DNA of 64,000 nucleotides from an uncultured archaeon (GTDB lineage Archaea > Nanobdellota > Nanobdellia > Pacearchaeales > GW2011-AR1), in NCBI GenBank assembly GCA_903866625.1, contig CAIPOI010000002.1, positions 101,063-165,062 on the forward strand, in the 5' to 3' direction. Every line of letters begins with the position of its first letter. Positions within the stretch are counted from its first letter, which is position 1. The notes beneath the pieces are model-generated. The model was given only the letters and a program-made list of their open reading frames with translations. It did no database searches and was not told the DNA's origin. This document shows positions 9,353 through 19,062 of this stretch, piece by piece. Made by a program: the position numbers and the translations under genes.

Positions 9353-9894
9353 TAGTTCTTTCCCCTATCATAATCCTTAACGTCTAGGGCTTGACTAGTT
9401 AGCTCTTTTGGTAAATCTGCTCCAGCCCAATAATAACCATAAACATCATAGGGATCTGGTATGCTTGCAGGAACTAAAAAAACTTTAAAGAATCTAGCTC
9501 TATAATCTGCTCCGCCCGAAACAAAATCCGTACTCCAAGTACCATCTCCATTAATTTCAGTAAACATATTCCCAAACTTGGGTTTAGGCCACCAGGCATG
9601 TGTGGCATCATTAGCACTTGGCCCATAAACACTTAGATAAACTGCAATCTTACTTTCACTTGGTTTGACATGAGAAACTCTGCCACTTATTTTACTCTCT
9701 CCATCCAAGCTTTGTTGATAACTTGAAATACCAGTTATTTCTAAACTCGGCTTGCCTTCACCATCAATTAAACTATCTGATTTTTCATCTCCACCACAAC
9801 CAGCTACAAGAGAACATCCACCTAAAATTAAAAGCCTGCTAAAATCTCTTCTATTTAATCTGCCTGAACGAATTCTTTGATTTAATGAGTCCAT
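9349..9894 (-). CDS. Predicted Tat-exported lipoprotein, unknown function
   Basis: N-terminus LNRRDFSRLLILGGCSLVAGCGG has a twin-arginine motif and lipobox; no recognisable domain. Confidence 0.7.
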   Translation of the reverse strand: MDSLNQRIRSGRLNRRDFSRLLILGGCSLVAGCGGDEKSDSLIDGEGKPSLEITGISSYQQSLDGESKISGRVSHVKPSESKIAVYLSVYGPSANDATHAWWPKPKFGNMFTEINGDGTWSTDFVSGGADYRARFFKVFLVPASIPDPYDVYGYYWAGADLPKELTSQALDVKDYDRGKNY

Positions 9895-9925
9895 ATCTTT
9901 TTAATGAGAATTCTTCTTTTAAGCT

Positions 9926-9938
9926 TTATCAATATTGA
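9926..9938 (-). promoter_or_regulatory. TCAATATTGATAA promoter element
   Basis: Starts 44 nt upstream of the ATG at 9894 (minus); shared with the 49-50 kb and 57 kb loci. Confidence 0.5.
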
Positions 9939-9949
9939 GTATATAATAA

Positions 9950-10150
9950 TCAACTAGCATATCTTCTTTTTAGTATTCTATCAGTTCTCTGTGTATCAAC
10001 AATAACATCTTCACACCACTGTTGAAGAGTTGGGGGATATAGTATTCTACTTCTATCATAAGGTGCAGAATATCTTCTTCCAGCACGAGTAGCTCCGCTT
10101 AATTTTGCTAATGCAATAACCACTCTATCCCTTGAAACATCTTTTGCCAT
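9950..10150 (-). CDS. Small hypothetical protein
   Basis: 66-aa ORF, basic, in a minus-strand run. Confidence 0.5.
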   Translation of the reverse strand: MAKDVSRDRVVIALAKLSGATRAGRRYSAPYDRSRILYPPTLQQWCEDVIVDTQRTDRILKRRYAS

Positions 10151-10195
10151 TTTTTAATTAGTATTATTAAATTAATAAAATTTATTTATCATATT

Positions 10196-10411
10196 CTAAT
10201 CTCTTGAACTTAATATTCTATTTTGTGCTTTTAATCTTTTTCTTCTTTGTTCTCTATTTTTCTCTCTTAACTCTTCTCTTTCATCATAGGTTACAGATTT
10301 TCCACGATAGTGATAAATTGCAACACCCATACAAGTGGTATGACTATATCCCGGATCATCTGCTCGCCTATCCCAAAAACCCAATATATCTGGCATATTA
10401 ATTACCTCCAA
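10196..10411 (-). CDS. Small hypothetical protein
   Basis: 71-aa ORF overlapping the downstream end of the PHP gene. Confidence 0.5.
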   Translation of the reverse strand: MEVINMPDILGFWDRRADDPGYSHTTCMGVAIYHYRGKSVTYDEREELREKNREQRRKRLKAQNRILSSRD

Positions 10412-11270
10412 TTCTAAGTGCTCTAGCTATTCTTTCATCTAAAATATTATCTCCATCCATTTCTAGCATTTGTCTTCCAAATAATCCACCGTGATAGTCT
10501 GAACCATAGGTTAATGGCAGATTATGCTCGGCAGCATATTTTCTAGCCATATCGTTTTCGCCATTAAAGCCGGGTTGAATTTCTAAACCATCTAAACCTG
10601 CTTCAATTAATCTATCAAGTTCACTAAGCTCTTTTACTTCCTTAAAAGGATGTGCAATTATTGCTATCCCTCCAGCATTATGAATTTGTTTTATTGCTTC
10701 TGGAGCAGTTATGCTAGTATTCTTATCTACAACTTCTTCTTTTCCATCTTGGTTTCTTAAGTATTTTTCATAAAGTTTTTTTGTAAGCTTTCTTCCTTCT
10801 TGCCTAACAAAAAAGTCTCTGCAATCAGAATCTCTAAGCATTGTGTAAAGAATATTAAATTTTCCAAGCCTTGAAACAGGACAAGTTCTTACCACTTTTT
10901 CAAGAGTTATAGGAACTCCCTTACTTTGAAGATAGTTTATTCTGGCAATACAAACATTTCTTTGCTCACTATTAGATTTCTCTAGAAATTTAATGAGTTC
11001 TGGATTTTCTGGATTAACTCCTAATCCAAGAATATGATAAACATCTGTGCTTACTTCAACTCCTGGAATAACCTTAATCCCCCATTCTTTACCTGCTATT
11101 AGGGCTTCTTCATACCCGTCTGTTTTATCATGGTCGGTTATTGCCACAAAGTCTAATCCTTTTATTCTAGCCATTCTTACACTCATTTCTGGAGTTCCAA
11201 TACCATCTGAATAATAGGTATGGGTATGGAAATCTATGTATTTTTTTGTTGTCATACTATCTATAAGCAA
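10398..11270 (-). CDS. PHP-domain metal-dependent phosphoesterase
   Basis: KYIDFHTHTYYSDG, AITDHDKTDGYEEA, GVEVSTD, AHP, YGSDYHG; start may be 11255. Confidence 0.9.
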   Translation of the reverse strand: MLIDSMTTKKYIDFHTHTYYSDGIGTPEMSVRMARIKGLDFVAITDHDKTDGYEEALIAGKEWGIKVIPGVEVSTDVYHILGLGVNPENPELIKFLEKSNSEQRNVCIARINYLQSKGVPITLEKVVRTCPVSRLGKFNILYTMLRDSDCRDFFVRQEGRKLTKKLYEKYLRNQDGKEEVVDKNTSITAPEAIKQIHNAGGIAIIAHPFKEVKELSELDRLIEAGLDGLEIQPGFNGENDMARKYAAEHNLPLTYGSDYHGGLFGRQMLEMDGDNILDERIARALRIGGN

Positions 11271-11300
11271 CCGATATATTTATATACTTTCGATATATTT
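11270..11300. promoter_or_regulatory. ACCGATATATT / TCGATATATTT repeats between the PHP and PhoU-like genes
   Basis: ACCGATATATT (11270-11280) and TCGATATATTT (11290-11300); similar sequence flanks the HTH-10 gene at 53.5-54.2 kb. Confidence 0.4.
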
Positions 11301-11343
11301 TATATAAATAATATAAACAACTCAAAAGCAAAGGTAAACTAAA

Positions 11344-12261
11344 ATGGTAAGAAGAAAAATCATAAAACAGGCAAATCAAGCACATACAATAACACTTCCC
11401 ATAGAGTGGGTGCGTCAGAATAATTTGGATAAAAAGAACTCTGAAGTAGAATTGTCTATTCAAGACAAATCCCTAATTATAACTAACACAGGACATGTTT
11501 CAATTAAAAAGGCTAAGCTAAATATCGAAACAGTTCAAAATACTGAAAAGCGGGGGTTATGGAATAAATTTAATGCGCTTTATGCCCAAGGCGTCGATGA
11601 AATTGAGGTTAATTGTAGACAAGAAATTTCATCTGTAATTGTTGAAGCTATAAATCAGGATATTGGTTATGCATTAATTTCCCATAACGGAGATACCTAT
11701 ATAGTAAAAGATTTGGGTGGCGGTAATTATTCAGATATAGATGAAATCTTCAAGCGAGTATTCCAAATGGTTTTAATGTTCTATGATTCAGCCATAACAG
11801 ATATATTCGGTAAGGAAAAAGAAACCCAAGAAAGTCTGGATAAGAGAGATGCAGAAATAAATAGATTCTGCTTGTACCTTCAAAGAGCAATAAATAAGAT
11901 GTCTTATTCAGATCAGATTAAAGGTAGAGTATTATTTACATATTCTTTTGCCCTAGAAAAAATAGGCGATGAAATATTAAGATTATGGAGAACGAATATT
12001 GAACATAAAGTTAAAAAAACCGCAAAAATTAAAGAGATAGTGGATTTATCCAGAAAAGGTTTGGATTTGGTTTTTGATTTTTATTATGCATTTAATCCAG
12101 ATTTAGCTCAGCAGATTCATAATTTAAAGGAAAAAGCTAGAAGAATAGCACTAACAATTGATAAGATGGATGGAGCAACCTCTAAATTCCTTCATTATGC
12201 TATTCAAATTATAGAGGATTCTGCAGATCTTAATCTCTTGAACTTAATGAAAGGACTTTAA
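11344..12261 (+). CDS. AbrB-like + PhoU-like regulator
   Basis: MVRRKIIKQANQAHTITLPIEWVRQNNL SpoVT/AbrB-like start followed by a helical PhoU-like domain; paralog at 50767. Confidence 0.8.
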   Translation: MVRRKIIKQANQAHTITLPIEWVRQNNLDKKNSEVELSIQDKSLIITNTGHVSIKKAKLNIETVQNTEKRGLWNKFNALYAQGVDEIEVNCRQEISSVIVEAINQDIGYALISHNGDTYIVKDLGGGNYSDIDEIFKRVFQMVLMFYDSAITDIFGKEKETQESLDKRDAEINRFCLYLQRAINKMSYSDQIKGRVLFTYSFALEKIGDEILRLWRTNIEHKVKKTAKIKEIVDLSRKGLDLVFDFYYAFNPDLAQQIHNLKEKARRIALTIDKMDGATSKFLHYAIQIIEDSADLNLLNLMKGL

Positions 12262-12337
12262 TTATTATTTTTATTCTCAATAAACCTTTACTCTGCATCA
12301 TAATTAACTTTAAAAACTAGAGTTCTATCACAGAATT

Positions 12338-12997
12338 ATGGTGAGCACAAAAGCGGTTGAAAAAACAGTTCCAGAGGTTGAAGCAAAATTAAAAACAGTT
12401 GGTGGAGATCTTGTTAAAATTGAATATCTTGAAAATTGTTTAAAACAGCTATTGGATAATAATGTTGCAAGATTCTGTCACATTAAGTTAGCCGAACTAT
12501 ATGAAAACAAATTGATGACTACACTTGCCATAAAACATACTGATGCAGCAGCAGAATGCGCTGTTGTAAGCAAGGAAAAAATAGCCCTCTATCTTAAAGA
12601 AATTTCTCTTATGATTAAAGCAGGAGATTATATGAATATTTCAGGTCCATTCAAAAAAGCCACAATAGCAGGAAATAATCAAGAAAAAGAAATGATTAAA
12701 CAGCATTTAAGAAATGAATTCTTTAAACAAGCTCAAGAATATGAAAAAAAACAGAATAATAGAAAGGCAGCAGAAATTTATGAAAGAATTATGGAACTTA
12801 GTGTTGTAAGAGATGAAGAAAGAAAAGAAATCATGCAAAAACTTGCAGCACTAAATAATAAGCTTGGAAGAATAAAAGAATCCATGAGATATGAGCATCT
12901 TGCTACAAAACCGATAGAAAAAAAGAAAAATTTAGACGATGACGGCAGAGAAGTTAGGAGAGTTAGTTATGAAGATTTAGGTATTGATTTCTATTAA
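12338..12997 (+). CDS. Helical repeat (TPR-like) hypothetical protein
   Basis: 219-aa alpha-helical ORF. Confidence 0.6.
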   Translation: MVSTKAVEKTVPEVEAKLKTVGGDLVKIEYLENCLKQLLDNNVARFCHIKLAELYENKLMTTLAIKHTDAAAECAVVSKEKIALYLKEISLMIKAGDYMNISGPFKKATIAGNNQEKEMIKQHLRNEFFKQAQEYEKKQNNRKAAEIYERIMELSVVRDEERKEIMQKLAALNNKLGRIKESMRYEHLATKPIEKKKNLDDDGREVRRVSYEDLGIDFY

Positions 12998-13031
12998 AAG
13001 AGTTTATAAATTATAAAATAGTCTATTTGAT

Positions 13032-13286
13032 ATGAAAAATAAGGTGTTTAAAAGAAAGTTTTTAGCTACTTTGATTCTATCTTTAGTGTCTGCTCCGCTA
13101 TTGATTATTCACGGAATGTTTCTTGATTTAGATTTTGCTCAGATAAAGAGATTAACACTAGAGGGTTCGTTTATAACTTTTATTTGCGTTTTTATAATGC
13201 TTTTAGTGCTTGAATGGATTTTTGATATCGAGGACCATGAAGAGATAGTTAAGTTAAAGAAAAGAGTAAGCAAGCTAGAGAAATAG
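13032..13286 (+). CDS. Small membrane protein
   Basis: Two TM segments and a C-terminal charged helix. Confidence 0.6.
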   Translation: MKNKVFKRKFLATLILSLVSAPLLIIHGMFLDLDFAQIKRLTLEGSFITFICVFIMLLVLEWIFDIEDHEEIVKLKKRVSKLEK

Positions 13287-13315
13287 TTTTTTAAACTAAT
13301 TTTCTATCTAAAATT

Positions 13316-14449
13316 ATGCACTATCACCTATTAATGACTGAATTATGTAACTCTGAATGCAAATATTGTTATGAGAAGAGTATGAAAGAAGCAGAATTAG
13401 ATAATTCTCTTAATAAGAAGTTTAAATTTGATTTCTCTGAACCTACAAGTCTTGAAATTGATATAAAGAAACTCAAGGCTTTTCTTGCTAAGGATAAAGA
13501 ACCTGTTCTTATCTTTTACGGGGGCGAACCTCTTCTTGAAATTGATAAGATAAAAAAAATAATTGATGAATTAAAGGATACTAATGTTAAATTTAGAATG
13601 CAGACAAATGCTAAACTTCTTGATAAGCTTCCAATAAGTTATCTAAATAAGATGGATAAGATTTTAGTTTCAATTGATGGAACTAAAGAGAGAACAGATT
13701 ATAATAAAGGAAAAGGAACTTATGATAGGGTTATAGCAAACCTTCAGAATGCAAGAAAACTCGGCTATAAAGGAGAAATAGTTGCAAGAATGGTTATTTC
13801 TCCTGAATTTTCAGACCTTTACGAGCAAGTTATTTATCTTCTAAACAACGAAGATTTTAAGTTTACGAGTATACACTGGCAGATTGATGCTGGATTTTAC
13901 AAGTTTGACTATAATAAAAAAAGCTTTTCTAATTTTGTTAAGATTTATAATAAATCCGTAAAAAAGCTTATAGATTATTGGATTAATGATATGAAAACTA
14001 ATAAAAGAGTTTTAATGCTCTATCCTTTTGTTGCAATAACCGATTCTTTGTTGAAGAATGAGAAAACTCTTATTAGATGTGGAGCAGGACATTCAGGCTA
14101 TGCTATTACTACAAATGGTAAAATAGTTGCTTGTCCTATTATGAACTGTATACAAGATTTTGAAGCTGGAAATCTTGATTCAAATCCTTCTAGTCTGAAA
14201 AAGTTCGATGTTGTTAATGAATGTCAAGATTGTTCCTATCGGGATTTATGCGGTGGCCGATGTTTATACTGGAATCATGCTCTACTCTGGCCCAGTGAAG
14301 GAAATCAGCTTATTTGCAAGACAATAAAGTTTTACATTGATGAATTAAAAGCAAGATTGTCTGAAATAAAAGAATTAATCAACAAGAAAACAATAAACGC
14401 AAGCAATTTTAATTATGAAAAATATTTTGGGCCAGAAATTATACCTTAA
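13316..14449 (+). CDS. Radical SAM/SPASM protein, resembling archaeal putative peptide-modifying enzymes (TIGR04084-like)
   Basis: TELCNSECKYCYEKS (CxxxCxxC), FYGGEPLL, C-terminal CQDCSYRDLCGGRCLYW. Confidence 0.85.
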   Translation: MHYHLLMTELCNSECKYCYEKSMKEAELDNSLNKKFKFDFSEPTSLEIDIKKLKAFLAKDKEPVLIFYGGEPLLEIDKIKKIIDELKDTNVKFRMQTNAKLLDKLPISYLNKMDKILVSIDGTKERTDYNKGKGTYDRVIANLQNARKLGYKGEIVARMVISPEFSDLYEQVIYLLNNEDFKFTSIHWQIDAGFYKFDYNKKSFSNFVKIYNKSVKKLIDYWINDMKTNKRVLMLYPFVAITDSLLKNEKTLIRCGAGHSGYAITTNGKIVACPIMNCIQDFEAGNLDSNPSSLKKFDVVNECQDCSYRDLCGGRCLYWNHALLWPSEGNQLICKTIKFYIDELKARLSEIKELINKKTINASNFNYEKYFGPEIIP

Positions 14450-14454
14450 CTAGT

Positions 14455-15303
14455 CTAATATCTCTTAAGAAAACTTATCCCTTTAGCTTTCTCAACCAAA
14501 CCTTCTCTGCCTTTAGGTATTTTTTCTTCTTTAGCAACTTCAAGATAGTGCATAAGTTTTTCTTTCTTGTCCTTAAGATTATTATTTAAGATGCAAGGAC
14601 CGCCTAAACAACCACCCTTGCAGAAAGTAATATCCATAAAACTAACTTCTTTTTTAGGGTTTTTCAAGAATTTTTCTACTTCAAATATTCCATCTATTTT
14701 TATTTCTTCTCCTGGCTTTAGAACTCCTTTAAGATGCGCTGTTTTGCTTAGCCCCCCAGCAAGAGGGTATATTTTTGTATAATCATTATAAAATTTATCA
14801 AATCCTGTCTTTGATTTTTTTATAGGTTTCTTATTTTCTTTAATTAATTTTCTAAGCTCATTATAATCTATGCAAAAATCCACATATTCTGAATCTTGGG
14901 ATTCTTGTTTTTTAAATTCACAAGGAGAGATAAAACAAACTTTATGCTTCGGATAGATTTTTTTGCATATTTTTGCTGTTGCAATCATAGGACTATCAAC
15001 ACTCATAAGATTCTTAGCATATTGAAGATACTTAGTTTTAATAAAACTAACAACCCCCGGACAAACTGTTGCTATGAATAACTCTTTTTTACCGCTCTTC
15101 TCACTTTCTTCAAGTATTCTGTGATACTCTCGATTAATCATCTTAGCTCCAAATGTAAGTTCAGTAATTTTATCAAAATCCAAAGCTTTGAGTTGATAGA
15201 TAATTTCAGGATAATCAAAATCAGCAACAAAGCTGGGGGCAAGCATAACTACTATTTTTTGTTTTTTTGCGAGTGCTTGCTTGAGAGAGTTTAGAGATTT
15301 CAT
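14455..15303 (-). CDS. [FeFe]-hydrogenase H-cluster-domain protein, minimal form
   Basis: ATVCPGVVSF, FISPCEFKKQE and FCKGGCLGGPC correspond to the L1, L2 and L3 motifs; 282 aa without N-terminal Fe-S domains. Confidence 0.8.
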   Translation of the reverse strand: MKSLNSLKQALAKKQKIVVMLAPSFVADFDYPEIIYQLKALDFDKITELTFGAKMINREYHRILEESEKSGKKELFIATVCPGVVSFIKTKYLQYAKNLMSVDSPMIATAKICKKIYPKHKVCFISPCEFKKQESQDSEYVDFCIDYNELRKLIKENKKPIKKSKTGFDKFYNDYTKIYPLAGGLSKTAHLKGVLKPGEEIKIDGIFEVEKFLKNPKKEVSFMDITFCKGGCLGGPCILNNNLKDKKEKLMHYLEVAKEEKIPKGREGLVEKAKGISFLKRY

Positions 15304-15752
15304 CTTAACTTTTTAATAATCGTATATCCGCCTTCGGCTTCAAACCCTAGCTTCTTATACCAATTTAATGCCTTTTTATTTTTGAGATGAACAAAACTTC
15401 TAACAGAAGAACAATTCTTTTCTTTAAAATAACTCATTGCTTTATTTAATAGTAAAGTTCCAAGATTCTTACCTCTTTCTGCTTGAGTAACCATAATAGT
15501 ATGGAAAATTCCTTGCTTTTTGTTTCCAACTCGTCTTACATCTATTGCAATCCAACCTACAAGTTTATTTTCTTTTTCAGCAACAAAAAATGTAAATTTA
15601 GGATTAACTAGATGCTCTTTTGTAACCTTTTTTACTTCAGCAAACGAATCAACTTTAACTTCTTTATCTAACTTATGCTCATATTCATCATATTCTAGAC
15701 TCAAGAGAGTTATTTCATCTAAATCTTTTATTGTAGCTTTACGAATTTTCAT
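15300..15752 (-). CDS. GNAT N-acetyltransferase
   Basis: MVTQAERGKNLGTLLLNKAMSYFKEKNC...NWYKKLGFE. Confidence 0.85.
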   Translation of the reverse strand: MKIRKATIKDLDEITLLSLEYDEYEHKLDKEVKVDSFAEVKKVTKEHLVNPKFTFFVAEKENKLVGWIAIDVRRVGNKKQGIFHTIMVTQAERGKNLGTLLLNKAMSYFKEKNCSSVRSFVHLKNKKALNWYKKLGFEAEGGYTIIKKLR

Positions 15753-16228
15753 TTTAGCATCTTATCTGCCCAGACAAATACTTTTTCCTCTCTAAAACCC
15801 CTATCATGCCAGAATTTTCTCGTTTTCTTATGATGAATTTCCTCAAGTATCTGGACATAATCTATTTTTCTTTTTTTCATAATCTTATAAAATTCTTTGA
15901 GGAGTTCAGAACCAATACCCTCATTTTGAAAATCTTTTTCAACAGCCAAATCATCAAGTAAGCACCAATCATAACTTAATATCTTTGCATATAGAAAACC
16001 TACAATATTATCATTAATAATTGCGACAAGTAGGATGTTATACTTTGGACTTTTTATGAATTCTTTAAATTCATTTTTCTCATGAAAGTGCATATTTTTT
16101 CTCTTTGAGGCTTTTAGATTTTCATCAAATTTAGAACCCAAAGAATATACTGAATTAATATCCTTTAGTCTAGCATGTCTTACTTTAATATTATATTTGC
16201 CCATCTTATCTCTTAAGAATATCCTCAA
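15749..16228 (-). CDS. GNAT N-acetyltransferase
   Basis: LLDDLAVEKDFQNEGIGSELLKEFYKIMKKRK...FWHDRGF. Confidence 0.85.
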   Translation of the reverse strand: MRIFLRDKMGKYNIKVRHARLKDINSVYSLGSKFDENLKASKRKNMHFHEKNEFKEFIKSPKYNILLVAIINDNIVGFLYAKILSYDWCLLDDLAVEKDFQNEGIGSELLKEFYKIMKKRKIDYVQILEEIHHKKTRKFWHDRGFREEKVFVWADKMLK

Positions 16229-17045
16229 AAGTAGCTCTTTCTTTCTGATAAAAAATTCCTAAAGGAATTTTTGTTGAAGATTTCAAAACATCATAATCAA
16301 ACTCTTCTGCTCTTTCCATTGCTGCTTTTATATTAGTTTTATCATGTTTGGCTTCTTGTAAGTTATAAGCATGAGCCTTATAATTCGTATCCGGATGAAA
16401 GATTACGCAGGGTTGTAAAACTTCAATAAAGGCAAAACCCTTATGCTTTTGAGCTTCGTTTAATACTTGTTGTATTTGATTTACATCTGCAAAAACTCGA
16501 GCAACAAAACTTGCTCCAGAAGCTAACATTAACTTTATAGGATTTAAGGGCTTTAGTTTTACGCCCATTGGGTTTGTTTTATCTTTAAATCCTTCTTCAG
16601 TTACAGGGCTTGGCTCTCCAACAGTCAAAGCAAAAACTTGATTATTATGAACTACGAGTTTAAAATTAGAGTTATATCTTGCAGCATGAATTAAATGTTC
16701 CATTCCTTCAGCATAAGCATCTCCATCTCCAGCAAACTCAAAAACATTTAATTCAGGTTTAGCTAATTTCATTCCAATTGCAGTAGGAATTCCTCTTCCA
16801 TGCAGAGAGTTTATACCTGGCAGATTAATATAATCAAATATTTTAGCATGACATCCAATTCCAGAAACTATTGCAAAATCTTCTTTTTTCTTCCCAAGCT
16901 TTATCTGTTCCTGCAAAAATCTTTCAAAACCAGCAAGTATCATAAAGTTAAAGCAACCCGGACACCAAGTAGGTATGGCTGTTGTTCTTACATTTGCCAA
17001 TTTTTCTTTTCCAGATTTCTTGTTATTCTTTTCTTGTTTTTTCAT
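16206..17045 (-). CDS. 2-oxoacid:ferredoxin oxidoreductase beta subunit
   Basis: TWCPGCFNFMI, SGIGCHAK, LHGRGIPTAIGMKLA, GDGDAYAEGMEHLIHAARYN (TPP motif). Confidence 0.9.
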   Translation of the reverse strand: MKKQEKNNKKSGKEKLANVRTTAIPTWCPGCFNFMILAGFERFLQEQIKLGKKKEDFAIVSGIGCHAKIFDYINLPGINSLHGRGIPTAIGMKLAKPELNVFEFAGDGDAYAEGMEHLIHAARYNSNFKLVVHNNQVFALTVGEPSPVTEEGFKDKTNPMGVKLKPLNPIKLMLASGASFVARVFADVNQIQQVLNEAQKHKGFAFIEVLQPCVIFHPDTNYKAHAYNLQEAKHDKTNIKAAMERAEEFDYDVLKSSTKIPLGIFYQKERATFEDILKR

Positions 17046-18571
17046 TTCAATCTCCTCCTAATTTCCTCTGCTAACTCATCACTTAAAAATGGTCTGCCAT
17101 CATATCTCAATATTTTATTTTTATCATCAACAACAATTTGTGCTTTTTCAGCTAAAAGTCTGGAAAGTTGAGAAGTAGAATTATTCTCAACAACAATAAT
17201 TTTTTTTGCTTTATTCAACTCACTAATGATTTTTCTTGAAAAAGGTTCAACTATTAATATTTGAATAAACTTTGCACTTTTATCTTGCTCTTCTAAGATT
17301 TTTAGGGCATCTATTATAGACCCCTTAGTAGAACCCCAAGAAAGAATTAAATTTTTAGAATTTGTATTACCAAATGTTTTATAAGCTTCAAAATTTTCAA
17401 TATCCTTTTCTATAATCTTTTGCTTTTTTAATCTTTTATCATGATTTTTCTTTATTACACCCGCTTCTTCACTAGCAATTTCATCTTTATCTTCATCAGC
17501 TTCGTAACTATTGAATCTTTCAGGTTTAACTATAGAGCTTTCAACTTCTCTTAAGTCTAACTCACTTTCAAATGACTGTTTACTTTCTGCAAGATGTTTG
17601 TCACCTAATAAAATACACGGAACCCTATATTTTTGACTTAGATAAAAACATTCATTAGTTTTTTCTATGCTTTCTTTAGAATCTCCGGGTGCTATTACTA
17701 TTCTTGAAAACTCTCCATGCCCTGCATGCAAAGCTAAATTTAAATCTCCTTGGCTAGTATAAGTTGCAACTCCTGTGCTAGGTCCAGGTCTTTGAGATAA
17801 ATAAATTACTAAAGGAATTTCAGCCATTCCAGCTAAACTCAAGCTCTCGGTCATTAAATCAAAACCTCCACCAGAAGTTCCAATCATTGCTTTACTTCCA
17901 AGAAGATTTGAACCCAGAGCAGCATTAATCACTGCAATTTCACTCTCAAGTTCTATAACTTTATGTCTACTATCCTTTTCTAATTGCATCTGCCCAAGTT
18001 CCATCATAAGAGGGGTGGCTGGAGTCATAGGGTAAGCATAATATAAGTCTAAACCTGATTTGAGTGCACCATAAGCTATTGCTTGACTTCCAGTCATAAA
18101 TCTCAAACCACCATGTGCATTCTGATTAAGTTTAGGTAATCCTAAATTTCTCTTTTCAGAATTATAACCTTTAAGAGCCTCTTTCATATTTTCAACAAAA
18201 TTCTTTAATTTTTTCATTTGTTTTTCAAGTATTTCAAGTTCAATACCTAAGATTTTGTAAATCTGTCCTGCAAAAAACATATTAGGATTTGAGCCACTAA
18301 GCACTATGGCATTTTTCTTAAGCGCTTTTTTATGAATATCTTCTGTCTTACTATCTAAACAAACAAGGATATCTATACCTGAACTATTGCTATATACGGG
18401 TTCATCACTAAAACTCAATAGATTAAAATTATGACCCCCGCGTATAAGAGACTGATAATCTCTAGAGTAAAAGACATAATAGCCCTTATTGAGCAAACCT
18501 TCTGAGACTATATCTGTGATTATATTAGAACCCTGACCTGCAGCCCCGCCAATTAAAATATTGTATTTCAT
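17042..18571 (-). CDS. 2-oxoacid:ferredoxin oxidoreductase, fused gamma-alpha subunit
   Basis: N-terminal GGAAGQGSNIITDIVSEGLL gamma domain fused to GSQAIAYGALKSGLDLYYAYPMTPATPLM alpha domain. Confidence 0.9.
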   Translation of the reverse strand: MKYNILIGGAAGQGSNIITDIVSEGLLNKGYYVFYSRDYQSLIRGGHNFNLLSFSDEPVYSNSSGIDILVCLDSKTEDIHKKALKKNAIVLSGSNPNMFFAGQIYKILGIELEILEKQMKKLKNFVENMKEALKGYNSEKRNLGLPKLNQNAHGGLRFMTGSQAIAYGALKSGLDLYYAYPMTPATPLMMELGQMQLEKDSRHKVIELESEIAVINAALGSNLLGSKAMIGTSGGGFDLMTESLSLAGMAEIPLVIYLSQRPGPSTGVATYTSQGDLNLALHAGHGEFSRIVIAPGDSKESIEKTNECFYLSQKYRVPCILLGDKHLAESKQSFESELDLREVESSIVKPERFNSYEADEDKDEIASEEAGVIKKNHDKRLKKQKIIEKDIENFEAYKTFGNTNSKNLILSWGSTKGSIIDALKILEEQDKSAKFIQILIVEPFSRKIISELNKAKKIIVVENNSTSQLSRLLAEKAQIVVDDKNKILRYDGRPFLSDELAEEIRRRLK

Positions 18572-18663
18572 AAGTCCTATTGCCTCCTTTTAAAGCTGTT
18601 TTATATAAGAACCAGAATATATATAAATCTATCCTCTTTTTAGGTATAAAAGAGGGGGTTGAA

Positions 18664-19062
18664 ATGACAAATATACTATTCATCTGTAGGCATAATTGTT
18701 TTAGAAGCAAGATTGCTGAGGCTTATTTTAATAAGATAAATCCTCATAAAAGCATTAGTGTTCGTGGAGCAGGTTTATTTCCAGGAGTTCATACTAATTC
18801 TAGTCAGGCAAGGGTGGCAAAGAGTCTAGGAGTTTTTATGAAAGGCAAACCCCATCCAATTACTATTAAACTATTACATTGGGCGGATATTCTAGTTGTA
18901 GTTGCGGATAACATCCCTTCAGAATTATTCAAAAAGGAAGAGTTTAAAGGAAAACTTATAGTTTGGAAAGTAAGAGATGCTCATGCAAATAATCCAAAAG
19001 ATATAGCTCGGGCAGTTAAAGAAATTATCCAACACATAAACAAGTTTGTTAAAACCCTATGA
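18664..19062 (+). CDS. Low-molecular-weight phosphotyrosine phosphatase/arsenate reductase-like protein
   Basis: MTNILFICRHNCFRSKIAEAYF (CX5R-like loop); start taken at 18664 inside the 18580 ORF. Confidence 0.7.
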   Translation: MTNILFICRHNCFRSKIAEAYFNKINPHKSISVRGAGLFPGVHTNSSQARVAKSLGVFMKGKPHPITIKLLHWADILVVVADNIPSELFKKEEFKGKLIVWKVRDAHANNPKDIARAVKEIIQHINKFVKTL

